From NCBI RefSeq assembly GCF_000006565.2, contig NC_031479.1, positions 4,118,289-4,182,288 of the forward strand: a stretch of DNA of 64,000 bases, written 5' to 3'. The position numbers and the translations under genes are program-made. Shown here piece by piece: positions 1 through 13,600 of the stretch. Position 1 is the stretch's first letter, and each line of letters begins with the position of its first letter. Under the pieces are notes generated by a model. It ran no database searches, was not told where the DNA came from, and saw only the letters and a program-made list of their open reading frames with translations. Source of the stretch: Toxoplasma gondii ME49 (lineage: Eukaryota; Apicomplexa; Conoidasida; Eucoccidiorida; Sarcocystidae).

Positions 1-710
1 TGTACTTTTAATCGACGTTTGACTATACATTTAGACGAGAACTTCCCAGCGAATCGCACTCGGTAGCTCGAAGCGAAGAGACAGGTCGTAGAGTCGTTGA
101 AGCGTCTCCGTTTACGGTACTTGCAGGCGGAACGCGGAAGAGATAAGTTTATCAGTCCACCACGCAGACTGCATGGTTTTTGTTTTTTATCCTGTCGAAA
201 AGAGATGTCAACTGGTGGCGAAGAGTGGAAATGTCCTCAAACACCCAAGCCGTTCAGACCGTTGAAGTTGTGCTTGTGGGTTGCCTTCATGCATCGCTTC
301 TCAGAAGAGCGCGCTCAAACAGATCATACCTTTCCTCAGTGCATCCAGGCGTAGAAAAACCGGACACAGAGACAACGACTGCTAGATCGAAAGACGCGCT
401 CGGCACAAACTGACGCCCTGTTTCTTTTTGTGTTTCTCAGAAAAGACTTTAGAGAACCATGCGCAAGCTTCCAAGAGGTGACGTCCGTTCGTGGACGTTT
501 GTGCGTGATCTTCTGTCTCTGTGTCTGCCGCGGGGGGAGAGAGCGATACACTAGAGCCGAGAAGCCTTTCCTTTTTCCATGAAGGCTGAGTCTGTCTCTT
601 TCCTTCGCGTGGAGACGCTGTCCCTGTCATGTGAATTGACGTCTCGCACAATCGCCCCGTTCTCTCTCCACATTTCGTTTTTTCGTTTCTTCACTTCAGC
701 TCTTCTGCAG

Positions 711-1088
711 TCGTACCTCGACACTCTGAAGGCCGAGCCTCCATGCGGCGCCTCCGCTGCGAATGTTGACGAGGTACTTGTGTCTCTGCCGTCAAGTCAA
801 AAGAAGTCGCACGGACCGACGCGCTGTAGGGTCACTTACCAGGCGCCGTTGGGTGACGAACTTCACATAGGGAGCAGCCCTCAGAAGACCCAGCCTCTCT
901 CTGAGCACCGCTTCCTTGGCACGCTGCATTTCGCTGCATGCACGGCGCCTCTGAAGGCTGGGGAGTCTGAGGCGGAGCCTTGCGAAGCGGCGACAGAACG
1001 CACACAAGAAAAGCGGCGACATGAAGACTCCCGGGCGTCCGGTCGGGGCAACGCGACATTCGGAGAAGAGGTAAGGACGCCGCTTTGA
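711..1088 (+). CDS. Possible terminal exon of an unidentified gene
   Basis: An open frame of about 125 codons follows a strong pyrimidine tract ending in CAG at 710 and closes with TGA at 1086-1088. It begins SYLDTLKAEPPCG and ends in a charged Glu/Arg-rich stretch. No known domain is recognised. A possible upstream coding segment starts at the ATG at 231 (MSSNTQAVQTVEVVLVGC), and several phase-0 GT sites lie in or after it (for example near 340-352), but none matches the donor consensus well. The 5' part of the gene may therefore lie here or outside the window. The minus strand is also open over part of this stretch, so the coding strand is not certain. Confidence 0.3.
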   Translation, partial: SYLDTLKAEPPCGASAANVDEVLVSLPSSQKKSHGPTRCRVTYQAPLGDELHIGSSPQKTQPLSEHRFLGTLHFAACTAPLKAGESEAEPCEAATERTQEKRRHEDSRASGRGNATFGEEVRTPL

Positions 1089-1212
1089 CTTCACATACGA
1101 CACAAAAGGCCCAAACTGCAGCGGCAGAGACATTCTTTCTCCGTCTCGGTCTCTTTTGCTTCGAGAAACCAAGGACTTCTCCGGTCCACAACTGTGTCAT
1201 GTACGCATGCTG

Positions 1213-1240
1213 ATATATATATATATATATGTATATATAC
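1213..1240. repeat. AT microsatellite
   Basis: About nine AT units, followed by GTATATATAC. It lies in non-coding sequence just downstream of the possible terminal exon. Confidence 0.9.
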
Positions 1241-2686
1241 TTGCATGAATGTATGCATGTATGCATGTAGATATGAGAACGCGGTGTGTATATATTGAGA
1301 TATAGATATAGGTCCTGTGTGTGTGTTTCGACATAAGCCGGTTTACGCTGCTCTGGTTGGGTTATGGACGGGATGCATCGTTGCATGCACGACGACTGTG
1401 CATGCAGTTCAGGGGACTCTTTATTGCGGACGCGAGTGAGAGTTTGTATTCGGCCGCCTGACCGCAAGCACTTATGAAGAACGTCGAGTCATGTGTTGGA
1501 CTTTTCAAGAGATTCCTGAAAAGATCGAAACTCGGAGGTTACTTCTTTTTATTTCTCTTCCTGCCATTAGGGTATTCAAAGCTTGAAGCTCAGAGATTCG
1601 AATTTCAGTGGTTGATGCGTGTCTTTTCGTGCTCAGCGCGGCATTCCCGCCTGGCAGAAGGAGCCTTCATTCATGACTTGGCACCGCATCAAGCCGTACG
1701 GCTTGGATGGATCTTCCTGCCCTCCGCGGTCGCCGCCTGAGAGAGACAACGCAAAGCAAACATCGGAGAAGACAACTCGGAAAGGCGAGGAGATGGTGGC
1801 CGAGGACGGCAGCGCGCAGGAACGGAAGAGCAAGGAGAAGAGAAAAGGACATCACCGTTGAGAGGGCATACGCATGGAAGGAGCTGTTCACACAAAAGAC
1901 CTTAAAAGTGGAAATAGAAATCCGACGAGGGTGACGGTTACGCTGCTCTCTTTGCACACATGAGCGTATAGACACATGTACATCTCCTGACTCCAGGCGT
2001 CCGTGAACAGTCGTTCGCCCCACTGATTCGTTTGCTTTCTCTCTGGTTACACAAATATACACATGTGCATGCTTTGTATGTCTAAATATGTATATATATG
2101 TATATATGCCTGTGTGTGGATGTGGATGCATGCACATGTGGAGACTTTCGCGGTTCTCTACGGAAAGGTAGATAGAGTGCAGGCACCAGTTGTAGGGTCT
2201 TTGCCCTGCTGTTTTCATGGACCGAATCCCAACAAGTATGGACGCGCAGCGACATTTTCGCTGGCACCTTCTCTTGCTTCGCTGCTGGGTGTCCGAGGTT
2301 GTTCCACGCGACAAGAAAGACGACATTGGCAAAGACAAGCATAGCTGACATGTTTGCTCGTGAACTGATGCTGAAACCACGACACACGCCAAATCGCATC
2401 GAAGTCCCCCAGAAAAAATGCTGTCGAACGATCACATGATGCACTGCGCGCCTCATAAATACATTTTATCCTGAATTTTGAATGTGTCTCTTCCGTTGCG
2501 TTATCCCCCTCGTTTTTTACCATCGACCTCGTTCTTGACATCCTTGAAGGACATTGGTGCGCTCTTCTCGTCCTGAGAAAGGGACTGAACGGATTCCTCA
2601 GCAAATAAAACAAAAGGAGCCGTGCCCTCTTACAGTGAACACATGCCTCACATGCATATGTGTGTTTATTTCGCTCTCTCTCTCTC

Positions 2687-2688
<2 letters not shown>

Positions 2689-2727
<39 letters not shown>

Positions 2728-2728
2728 T
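2689..2728. repeat. CT tract plus AT microsatellite
   Basis: A CT repeat at about 2674-2687 runs into an imperfect (AT)n array. Shorter ATATATAC repeats continue to about 2830. All of it is non-coding. Confidence 0.9.
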
Positions 2729-4704
2729 GGGAGTTATGGGGAAGGAACAGGAATAGGACTATTTATACATATATATACATATATGGGGTAAATGGAAACG
2801 AATACGCATATATATACATATATATAGATAGATAGATTGACACTTGTTGGACATTTCTAAGTGAGAATGTGGATGTTGATATTCGGAGATGAATTCCTAT
2901 CCATTAAGCCGTTGTCGGCAAACCCCACAAACTTTTTTTTGGGTTGACGCCTACACTTTCATATGTGAAACGCCTTCCATAGATGAGAGGCATTGACTCT
3001 GTCGTCCTTTTTCTCACTCCTTGTGTTGAAGCGAGTGCGTGGATCTATCTGGGTGTGTACAAGCATCTAAGTGACTTCTTTATAAACCGAGAGCGCCGTG
3101 TACGCCAAATGCACCACAACGCAAATGGGGCGAGGCATGAACATCAAGGATTTGTGGCTTTCTGTTCATGTCTGAAAAGGACATGACAAAATGCGTGACG
3201 AGACTCGTGACGTTCCTCACTAGATCCTAAGAATGAGGGACACTGAACCAAACTGGATTGGTTTTTTTCTGCACAGTTCTGTGCAAGATCCCTTCCCCTC
3301 TTTATTCGCTCCTTCTGGAGCTCTCCGGGAATTCAGAAGCATGCCGAAGGTCTTGTGTGGATGCAAACGTTCTTTTCTTTAAATACAAAACATACAGGGT
3401 GGCTTTCGCGGGCAAGGCTAGGTAGCGAACTGGACAAACTTTTCTCCTCTGCTTCGTATGTCTTCTCCTTCCAACTCTCTCTCTCCTTTCTCTCTGCGAA
3501 GACTGTTTGGGCACCGATGTCCCTTTGATCCAGGTGTATTACTTGGTGAAGACGCTTTTCTGTCTAACGCCAATATCGTCGACCCTCCTCTAGCCACTTG
3601 AGAGACTCCCCACAAAGCGTATCTCCCGTGCATGCACATGAATTCTTATCTCTGAAGCCTCGCCTGTCTTCTTTCGGAAGCGGAGAGACCTGTTCGCCAC
3701 TGAAATGGGATGCCCGGCCCTCTGTTTTGACCAGAAAAGCGGAAAAGCGTGGACTGGAACACCTGTGGCGGTTTGGAGAGAATGTCTTTCTTGAGGCCTC
3801 TGCATGCAGATGGCCCCCGACGATGCTGGAGGTCGCCGCAAGTTGCTCCCGTTCAGCTTTTGAGGCACCTGGTCCCTCTGAGAAAAGAAGAGTTGCTTCT
3901 TAGCACCCTGAATTTTCAAAAGCCAGTCTGAGTTAATCACTTCCGTTCTGTGAGCCGTCACTAGTCTCTACGCGTGGACCGCATGTCTCCTTCTTCCCCT
4001 TTCGCGTCGGGGCTTCGATGCATGCAAACAGCCAGCGAAGCGACTTTTCTTGCCTCTCGGTTCGCCGTTTCCCCATTGATTTTCTGTTTGCTTCACGGCT
4101 TTCTTCGCCACTTTTCCTTTTCAATTCTTTCTAACATGTTGCTCGATTCATTCTGGATTCTGTTTTCTCCAGGCTTGCCCCCCTTCTGCCCTTCGGTAAC
4201 TGGAAGCCGTTGATGTGGGCGCTCGACACTCAACGCGAGACGGTCGCAAGAGAAAACTTTTTTGCATGCTTTGACAAGAGTCTTTTGTTCCATCTCACAT
4301 TTTCTTCTGCCCTGTTTGCCTAGGCCTTCTACTGTCTCTGATGATCTATTTTTTTCTCCTGTTCCCTCCCTTCCCTCTCCTTTTGTGGCATCCTACTTCA
4401 TATTGCGACTTCCGTTGGCGGCAAACGTGATGTCCGCGCTCTCCTCTACCTGACCCCTCTCAGAGACCCCTGCCTTCATTTCTGTCTTTTCTTTCGACCA
4501 ATCCAGTCTTCTCTTCTTTCCTCACGTATCTGCTGTCTCTCTACCCCACCTTGCATGTCGCGATAGCACATTCTCAAGGCTCACTGTCGCTGAAGTAGAT
4601 TTTGCCAGACTAAGACGCAGTGAGAACAAATCACCGAACCTGCTGGAAGCGTTTTTCCCAGCCTTTCCACTCACCCGTCGAGCTGTGCAGTGTCTACACA
4701 CCCG

Positions 4705-6835
4705 ATGGCTCCGGCGCTTCACCGGCGCCCTGCGGGGCCCGGCGCGGGTGGCAAGCAGCTGCGGGGGAAAGGCAAAATGAAAAAGAGGAAAGAGTCTCCT
4801 GCTCCCGCAGGCAGGACGAAGAGCGGCAACAGATCCACAGAAGGTGGAAAGAGATTCAGCGTGAAGAAGCAGGGAAAGAAGTTCCGGCCGCATGCCTCGG
4901 GGAAGAACAAGGGCAGAGAGCAGAAACAGAAGAACGCGAAAGCTGCTGGAAGCAGAGACGCCAAGAAGACGCCCCAGGCCAGCCGGACGTCCGATGGAGA
5001 CGAGCTCAAGGTGTGGGCGTTCCAAAAAGAAAAAGGAAAGAAGCAGAAGGCTTCCGTTCAGACGAAGAATCTGGGTTCCGTCGAGAAAGGGCAAAGCGCC
5101 TCTGCGGCGAGAGCAAAGCCGAAGCCGAGGTCAGGGATGAAGCCAGCGAAGCAGAGGAAATCGTTCGAAGAACAGCTTCGCGAGTACTTGGACGAACAGA
5201 CTGGGAGAACCGGAAAGGCTGCTGGCAAGGAGGCAGAGACAAGTCAGGCGGGCGCCGGGGAGAGAAAGACAGGAACAGCTTTTTGTGGCGAGAAAGGAGA
5301 AGAAGGAAACGAACAGGCGGCAGAGAGTCAAGACGCGAGCGCGGCAGTCGAGTCGCTCTCCGTAAGCAAAAAGCGGAAACTGATGAGTGAAATGAAACTC
5401 AGCCACCGGAACGAGGACGCAGGATACATCAAGCAGTGCTTTCGACTGTATGGACACCTTCTGGCCACGCGTCCCGAACAACAGAATTCAGGCACACCTC
5501 AAGTCGCCGAAAGAGTCAAAGATCTCTTCGACTTCATCCTTCCGAGAGTCAGCGAGGTGAGACAGTCGAAGAACTCAGAACGGAACTTGCTCCTACTGGT
5601 CTACCTTTTCTCCGATGCATGTGTGTTCTCGGTGCCTTTGTTTTTGCCTCAAATTCCTCCCAGGTTTCCCGTCGAGAAACGCCCGGTGTTGCTCGCCGTC
5701 GTCTCTGTCTTCTTCTTGGGCGTCTTCTCATGTTCAGTTCAGGGCCTTTTCCCCCTTAGACTGCCGGACTTTTTTGTCCATGCATGTCCTCTTTTGTGGC
5801 ACCTTTATTTTTCTCTCAGCCTCCAGTGTTCAAGGTTCCATCTCATGCTTCTCTGTCGTCTCACCACAGTCGATGCTGCATCTGCTACTCTCGAGCAATG
5901 ACTCTCACTCCCCTGTTCTGTCTGCAATTCGCCTCCGTGCCTTGCCCCTCTCGTTTTCTGCGCTTCTTGCGTCTTTCCCCTGTGCGCCTCCAACCTCGTT
6001 CACTTCTCATGCATCATCTACTTTGCGTCCGCTTCCTCCCCATTTCTTCTCTCTCTCGACCTCGCGAGAGCTCTGCAGACTCGCGAGAGTCTCTGAACGA
6101 TGCGGGAAGCAGAAGCTCGGAGAGGGTGGGGGCTCCGTCGTGCTGTGTATAGAGTGCACGAGTTCTGTCTCCCAACATACTCCGATTTCAGGATGTCGAC
6201 ATTTTCTAAAAAGCGAAAATCGCGTTGCCTGTGAGTGGGTGAAGCCTTTTTTCTGCCGGCGAGATCGTTCTGGGTTGCGGGGGCCTAGGACGCGGTACGT
6301 GAGTCCAGTTATGAAATACAAGCAATCCAGTGCTTCGCTGCATTTGCCCCTGCCGTAGTGCATGGAAGAGGACTTCCGAAATCAGAGACACGAGAGATTT
6401 CTCTTTCATAGTCTGTGCCTGTCTTTCAGGGCGACCGCCACCTTTGCACTTCTCGCGCTCTCCAAGCCTTGCTCAAGTTTGGCAGCAAAGACCAGCGCCA
6501 GCAGCTGTGGACAATTCTGAAAGGTAACACGATTCTTCCTATTTCGAGAGAATCACTGGGATCTGCTTCATTCAAAAGGCCTATGCCGAGCTACCAACGT
6601 TCATCCTAGTAAACACAGAGGACCAATATCTGCGCGTTAAGTACGTGCATGCATGCGCATCGATATACGCGTATATGCTTGTGGCTCGTAAGTCCTCTTT
6701 ACGCTAGTGATCGTGAGCGTATACATGCAAACATGTTCTGCGTCCATGTATAACCGTGGACGCCTTTCACTGCATCTCTCTTCTCTCTCTCTGTAGATGG
6801 ATATACACAGTTCTGTTCACGCTACAAGGGAAATA

Positions 6836-6866
<31 letters not shown>

Positions 6867-7456
6867 GTTCGTGCTTGTGCACCAATGCCTGCATCTAGTG
6901 CTGTCTGTACACACAACAGTCGATGGGGAAATGAATGTATGCATGCGCGTATATATATGCATACACTGTGGTTGTATGCACCTACATGTCAGGTATATGT
7001 ATATATATATATATATGTATAGGTCTTTCTGTGTTGTATGTTGTTTGCTTGCTGATGAATTCGCCAGGCGACTTTGCGGAGCTGTGCATGGGGAAGACGA
7101 TGTGCCAGGTGGCTATGAAGTTTTATCTCTACGGCGACAGGGCAACACAGGAGGAAATCAGCCAGCTTCTCTCGAGAAACAAAGAGATCTTCTTTTCCAA
7201 GGTAAATACAGCACACATACCAACGAGGGTTGAGGGTCCTGGACTGTCTTGCTGGAGCATCAGCGCTGCCGCGTTTCACCCCTGTCAATATCTCAACTTT
7301 TTCCTCGTTACATGCAGCCTACATTTGCTGGTTTTTCTCTCTATGGTACCTTTAAAGCGGCCGTAAATCTTTCGTTCCCTGTTCACGCGAGTACATTTAT
7401 ATGTATGCATATATATATATATATATCGACTTATTTGGACTGCTATCGTAAAAAAG

Positions 7457-7491
<35 letters not shown>

Positions 7492-8487
7492 GCAAATACC
7501 TTCCTGACTGTATCTCTTGAATGTCCGTTTTGCTGTAATATCTCTCTGCTTTCAGTTTGGAGCCCGCGTCTGGGAATATGTGTACACCTCCACGAAATCG
7601 GCCAAAGGGTGAGCTGCAGGAAGAAACTGACTCTGTGGGAGGAAGCGAAGATCCACGACTGCATGCAAGCGACACGCCGAGGCCTGGCGAGTGAACCGAG
7701 TGCTGTATCGAAGAGAATCATCGTATGCATATTATATATATATATGTATATGCACTTGTCAATACATTGGGAAATGATGCGAACAGTCAATGTGCATCTT
7801 GTGCTTCACCAAAGACAAGCACAGGATATTTGTGGTAGATAACACGGTAGGAAGTTTCACGCATGCAGTGCCCCATGTATCCTTGCTTTTGCAGACAACA
7901 GCAGATGCTTAACGCTGTCGTGCTTCCTCCGTTGGCAATGGTGCGACATCCGGACTATCAAGAGGCGCCGACCTTCTTTGACCTCTTTGACAAGTTTGAC
8001 GTTGAGACGCGAAAACTGACCATGGGTAAGGTTTCTCTACATAGTTTGCCGGAACGGCCTCACCATCTTGTTTGCTTCAGTTCAAACGCGCTTCGGTCTC
8101 TTCCACGATGGCCTGCTCGTTCTGCACCTCACAGTGGTTTCTAAAGTCTTCACTGGCGAGGGGCGAGAGCACTTTTTGTCGTCACGTGATTCCTGTCCTG
8201 TCTGCTCTTCTGTTCGCCTTCTCTCTTCACTGGTCGCTTGTCGCGTTTCGCTGTTTCCAAGCCGTTACCTCGTTTTATCCGTCAAGCACTCTCGTCCTTA
8301 CGCTCTCTCCTTGCCGAACGTGGGTTCTCCTTGTACGCCTCTGCGTGCGACGTTGCCCACCTGCAACTTGCGTAGTGAGAGGAAAGCCGCGTTTTTCCTG
8401 GCGGCTTCGTTTCACACAAAAATGAAATGGATGTGCGTATTCTACTCTTCTGCGCCACAGATGCAGAAGAACCAATACCGATCCATC

Positions 8488-8526
<39 letters not shown>

Positions 8527-10628
8527 CTGATATGTATCTGTATCAAGAAAATTTATGTTCGAATTAAAAGCGAAACGTTGCTCTATTTTATTTTTTGATG
8601 AATTTTTTATAGCTTTAACTAATCATGAAATAACTTTAAATAATGAATTTTTATACATAATCAGTTGTGGTACTTGGTAACTAGAAGTACTTTTTTTTTT
8701 CATTTTAAAAATCAAAAATACCATTACTTTTTAAATATCTTTTCTAAATTAGGTAAATAATGTTTATGTTTTCTTTTAAATGAAATTAAAAAAATTTTAT
8801 TCAAAATTTCCAGTTTTTCGTTTTTACCAGAAAGTAATAACTTTGAATTGAATTAAAATCTTGTCTAGAAGCTTACAAATTAAATTTAAAATGAAAATTA
8901 ATTTCTACATTATTCTTTTAAAATGTTAAATAATTAATATAATATCTATTAAATTATATAATGAACACGTAAAATTCTATCTAATATTGTGAAAAAAATG
9001 TTTCTTATTTCTGAATTTGAGAAACCAAATAAGTTCACTCATGGTACTAGGAAATAGGAGATCGCGTTAGGTGTTGGTAAAACGATTTCCGAACCACCAA
9101 TATAGATTGATACAAAGACATTTCCATATCCTCCGTACAAAGCCGGATATATTTGTACTTGTGAATTCACTGTCGCTTGCCTCTCTATTGGTTATTCGCA
9201 TACTGTGTAAGTTCTTTATGCCTTTCTCCGTCTCCTTCGATTTTCTTCTGAGAATGTAGTTTTCTCTCCACCAGTCTACGGATCATTCTTTCTGTCCTTG
9301 GCTGCTGTCTACAGAGCACATTGCTTCTCTGCTTCAGAAGTTTGTCGACAAGGAGCTTCTGGACAAGGCGCCCGTGCACCGCATGCTGAAGATTTACACG
9401 CGGTGAGGGATGCATCCCGCGGGAGATTCAAAATTGCGGGAAATGCACAGATGCCAAATGCGTTTGCTGTCTTAGGAAGGAGGGCAGGTTCGCGCGACGC
9501 ATCTAATGGAAACATTGGAGTCAGGTGTCACACGAAACTCCGAATACGGACAGCGTGTGGGGTAGAAGACGTCGCGAATATCCGATACGGGACAGAGATT
9601 CTGTGCAGAGGTGAAAGGACAACGACGCGTGGTGAATGAGTCGGAAGCTCTGCGCTCTAGTGCCGACAGTGTTGTTTCTCATTTCTTTCCAGGCTGGCAA
9701 ATGAGGAACAAATAAATGCCGTACTTCAGATGACTGTCGAGGGGTTCCTGCGTCTTGCCTCTACAAAAGATGGAGTAGACGTAAGCGCAGCTACGCCAGT
9801 TCATCCTTCGGAATCTCGAAGGTCATCTGTGACAATTCAACGCTAAATGGATTCTCGAGACTACATTTAGGTTTGGCTTTTATACTTCGTGTTATAAGAG
9901 CTTTACATATCACAATCGCGTTTCGCTGTCAGCCACCAAAACCCTTGGGAACCTATGTGTCGACATATCTTGTGCGCGTATATGATTCCTCTGCGCTGTC
10001 CTTTGTCTCACGACCTGTTTTTCGTCTACTCCTCCTTTTCGCTTTTCTTCGTCGCTTCATAGCCCCGCCTGCGCAGTCTTCTTCTCACATTGGTGCTCGG
10101 CCTTTGATGCCGCCCTTATCGGCTTCTGCTCTTCTGGCTTCTTCAGGCGATGGTGCGCCTTCTAGGCTACGCGACAGCGAAGCAGAGAAAGGCTATTGTG
10201 AAGGAGATGAAAAAGGTTATGGTGTCGATGACAACGAATCCCGTCGATTACCTTCTCGTTCTTCGCCTTCTGTGCACTGTAGATGATACAAAACTTCTTC
10301 GGGATGTCCTCATCAAGGTGAGAGCAGAGGTCGGGGCACACAGGCCGCTTTTCGTCACTTGTCATGGCGATGACTCTTTCAGTTCTTTTCAGCGAGCGTC
10401 TCATTAGACACTTCAAATACATGGCTTCACATTCGTATTGCTTCGGTCAGAAGGGGAAGCGTTTCTCAGGTTGTCCGCGTTAGCCATGCAGATATTTGTA
10501 CACATATATATGAAGTATATATGTGTACAAATACATATCTATCTGCCCGCTTCTATCTGTAATTTCAGTGTGATATACTGACTTTCATGTATGCTTGTGT
10601 AGCGCTCTATAACTCTCTCTTTTTACAT

Positions 10629-10671
<43 letters not shown>

Positions 10672-13600
10672 TGTGCTGCTACTCTCAAAAAGACACATAG
10701 GTGGCACGATTCAGTGGCACGTTTGATATCCCACAAAAAGCCACACCACCAAGAGCCTGCTGAGGTGCATGTTTTGAGTAGAACATGGCTGTCGAAGTTG
10801 CTTACGTTTCTGTTTTTGTCGAATTCCAGGAACTGACGAAGGACATGGGAACCATTGCCTTCGATCCTCAAGGCTACTTCGTTCTCCTCCAGCTTCTAGA
10901 CACGTCGTCTGAGCCGTGCAAACACCTGCCTCTTCACACTCGACAGATGCTCCAGCTTCCTGCTCCTACCAGGTAGGGGCGCGACACCGGAGACCACCAC
11001 GCGCCGACTTAGAAACGAAGATACGTCCTGTATGTGTGTTTCTATGTATTCTGTTGCAACCAGTGTTTGCGCCGATTAGGACGTTACGCAACGGTAAAGG
11101 GCAGGCGAATTACGGCGATGCTGGTACTTCGATGTACGTGGACGTAGCCTCGTTGGGCTGCGAGATTAGCCACAAAACGGATTTCCTCGTAAATGGGGGA
11201 AGCCGTTCTTCCACGGAGCTGGGAGAAGGCGAGGAAAGCATAGATGCTTTTCCACGTACCCAAGGAGGATGAATTTGGGTGAAACGAATTCGGATGGAAC
11301 GGTTGCGCTCGCCACCCGCGCCCACTTGTTCGTCTCACTCACTGGAGCCTTTTCTCCGTTTTTGTCTGTCTCTGCCTCTTAGTCTGAAGCCGTTCGACCT
11401 TCGCATTGGTGAACTTCGGGGCCCTATCGTAGAGGCGCTCGAGAAAGAACTGGAGGAGACGGCTGGGCGTTCTTCCAGCGACTGTTCCCTTTCTTCGCCT
11501 CCGAAGAAGCTGCGAAAGACCAATGTGGGAATGAAGAAGCATGCCGACGCAGAGCCTTCAGAGAGCGGTGGCGAGCAAGGCGGCGACGACGCAGCAGAGG
11601 AAACAGAGAAACGGAAGAGCACTTTCAAAGACTGGCTCGAAAACCAGTATGCGTCGCGGGTCTTCCTCGAGTTCGTGAAGGTTACAAAAAGTAAGGAGAC
11701 GCAGAGCGATTGATGAGAAAGAAACAGCGCACAGCTGTAGGCGCTGATGGCATCCAAGCCAACTGGCTATTATTGTGGCGCGATAACGGAAAACAAAGAC
11801 AGACGAAATACAATCAAGCATGGGACTCGCTGATGTCATCTGTCATGGTAGACACTGACAGGATAGTTTGACCCTTTTATTGCTTTTCAAAGCTGAAGTC
11901 AATCGCGTGAGCCTTTCTTGCCTTGCACCGTGTAAAGCACGAGCTTAGCTACAGTCAGGTGCACACTATCGTTCACCCATACATTTGCATACGCGCACAC
12001 GCATGCGTGTATATATATATATATATATATATATACGTTTTTGTACGCATGTGCGCGCACATGTGCAAGCATCAACATAGTTTCGTGGGGGCGACCTGGA
12101 ACGCTACGCTCTTGAATTTAACATAGTGTTCCTTCCTCTGTTGTTATTCTTGCTCTTCGCGTCATGCGTAGGCCCTAAGATTCTTCAGTTTCTTCTTGGG
12201 GAACTCAGCAACAATGCAACGTCGCTACGCAGCTTTGTCGACCACCCGTAAGTATAACAATGCCATTCAGGACGGCAAACTAGCCACCCCCGTCCACAGT
12301 ACATTTCCAAAAAATTTTACGCGATGAGCCTTGTTGTATCCACCCGGTAGAGAACCGACCAGGGATCTCGCGCAGCGAAGTCTCATGAGACAGGGGACAG
12401 GATCCGCCAGCTGTGCCAGACTCCGTTTCTTTGTGTGTACATTGAGGTTGTGTGTGAGTACTGAGGACGGAGCAAGAACGCCGCGGTATCGGTGATTGTT
12501 GTGACAGCACGAGAGAAGTCTTCTAGTTGCGTTCTAAGAGCGGTGTTCCCCTCGGTCTGCCTCTACTCAAGGAATCCCTTTCTGAAAAACAGACTGCAAT
12601 TGACTAGCGCAGCACTGGGACCCTTTTTCTTCCCTTGCTTGAGAACAAGGATTCCCTTTTCTTCAAGGTCGGCATCGTTCGCCTGACAGTGCAAGGAGGA
12701 TATATGAGTGGTGTGTGGAAAGGCGGTGCTTTTTTTAGTGTCTCGTGTGCCAGCGCATCTCTTGAAGATGTCTGGAAGACAGGCCACAGATTGGACTGGC
12801 GTTCTGCTGGTTTTCAGACAGACACAGCGGCTTTTGTCAAGCCTCGTAAAGCAAGCAGATGAAACGTGGGAAGTTGCCGGATCTCCAGAGCGACCCACTG
12901 GACAAGACAAGGGACAATCAAAACAATCTTTCATCGAGGCCTTATGGCTTGTCTTGGCCCCCCACCTGTCCACCGTTCTGGCGTCTCGAGGAGTGTTTCT
13001 TGCAACGGACATTCTCCAAGCGTCCCGGCGTCTGAATGCACAAAACCTTGAGAAGCAGGTACGAATGTCAAGAGAGGCAGTCGGTTGTTCAATCGCGAAG
13101 ACAATATGGTCGTTTTTGCCCTTTTCGGTGCAATGTTGTCGGGAACTCGGAACACGAGCGCATCAAAGGGGGTTCAGTGGGCTTTTGGCTTCTTCAACAT
13201 CTGCTCACTGTATCGAAGGAACCCATTAAGGGGATCGTAGCATGTGAAACAGTATGGGACAGACTTTGCCAGATGTAAAAGCGGCTACGAGTTCTGTGTG
13301 CCAGCATGACGGAAAGATGGTTCGGGTCACCTGGCGGAGAATAGGCTGTCACCAGGATTGTCCTTTCCGTGTGCGCCGTCGTCCTCGTAGTTTCAAAAGT
13401 TATCCGTAGCCAACTGAACTACAAGCGACCATGTAATGGACGAGTGTGTTTTGCCCGTACTTATTTGCTGAGGACGGGTCACTGTGTCACTGCTTTGGAG
13501 TTTCTCGCAAGGATGCATGCGGAGAAATTTTACATGGTTGCAAACGTCCACCGAGCCTCCTTACTGATACACAACTTTTGAAGATGCATGCGTACTACAA

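Larger units (their letters stand above)
1089..4704. other. Non-coding stretch upstream of the PUM3/Puf6-like gene
   Basis: I see no convincing exon here. Open frames on both strands are short and lack paired splice sites. The stretch holds two AT arrays and many TGCATG-type motifs, and its second half (about 4000-4620) is rich in pyrimidine runs. It probably contains the 3' end of the preceding gene and the promoter and 5' UTR of the next. Confidence 0.5.

Noticed and set aside
832..1467. A 211-codon minus-strand frame
   Set aside because: Its central part is a translation of the AT array at 1213-1240 (Tyr-Ile repeats), and no splice context supports it.
4522..5094. A 190-codon minus-strand frame
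   Set aside because: It is antisense to the Lys-rich exon 1 of the PUM3/Puf6-like gene, and its Leu/Phe/Ser content mirrors the Lys/Glu codons on the other strand.
5615..6358. A 247-codon plus-strand frame
   Set aside because: It lies wholly in intron 1 of the PUM3/Puf6-like gene, and its Ser/Phe/Leu/Cys composition is what pyrimidine-rich intron DNA yields.
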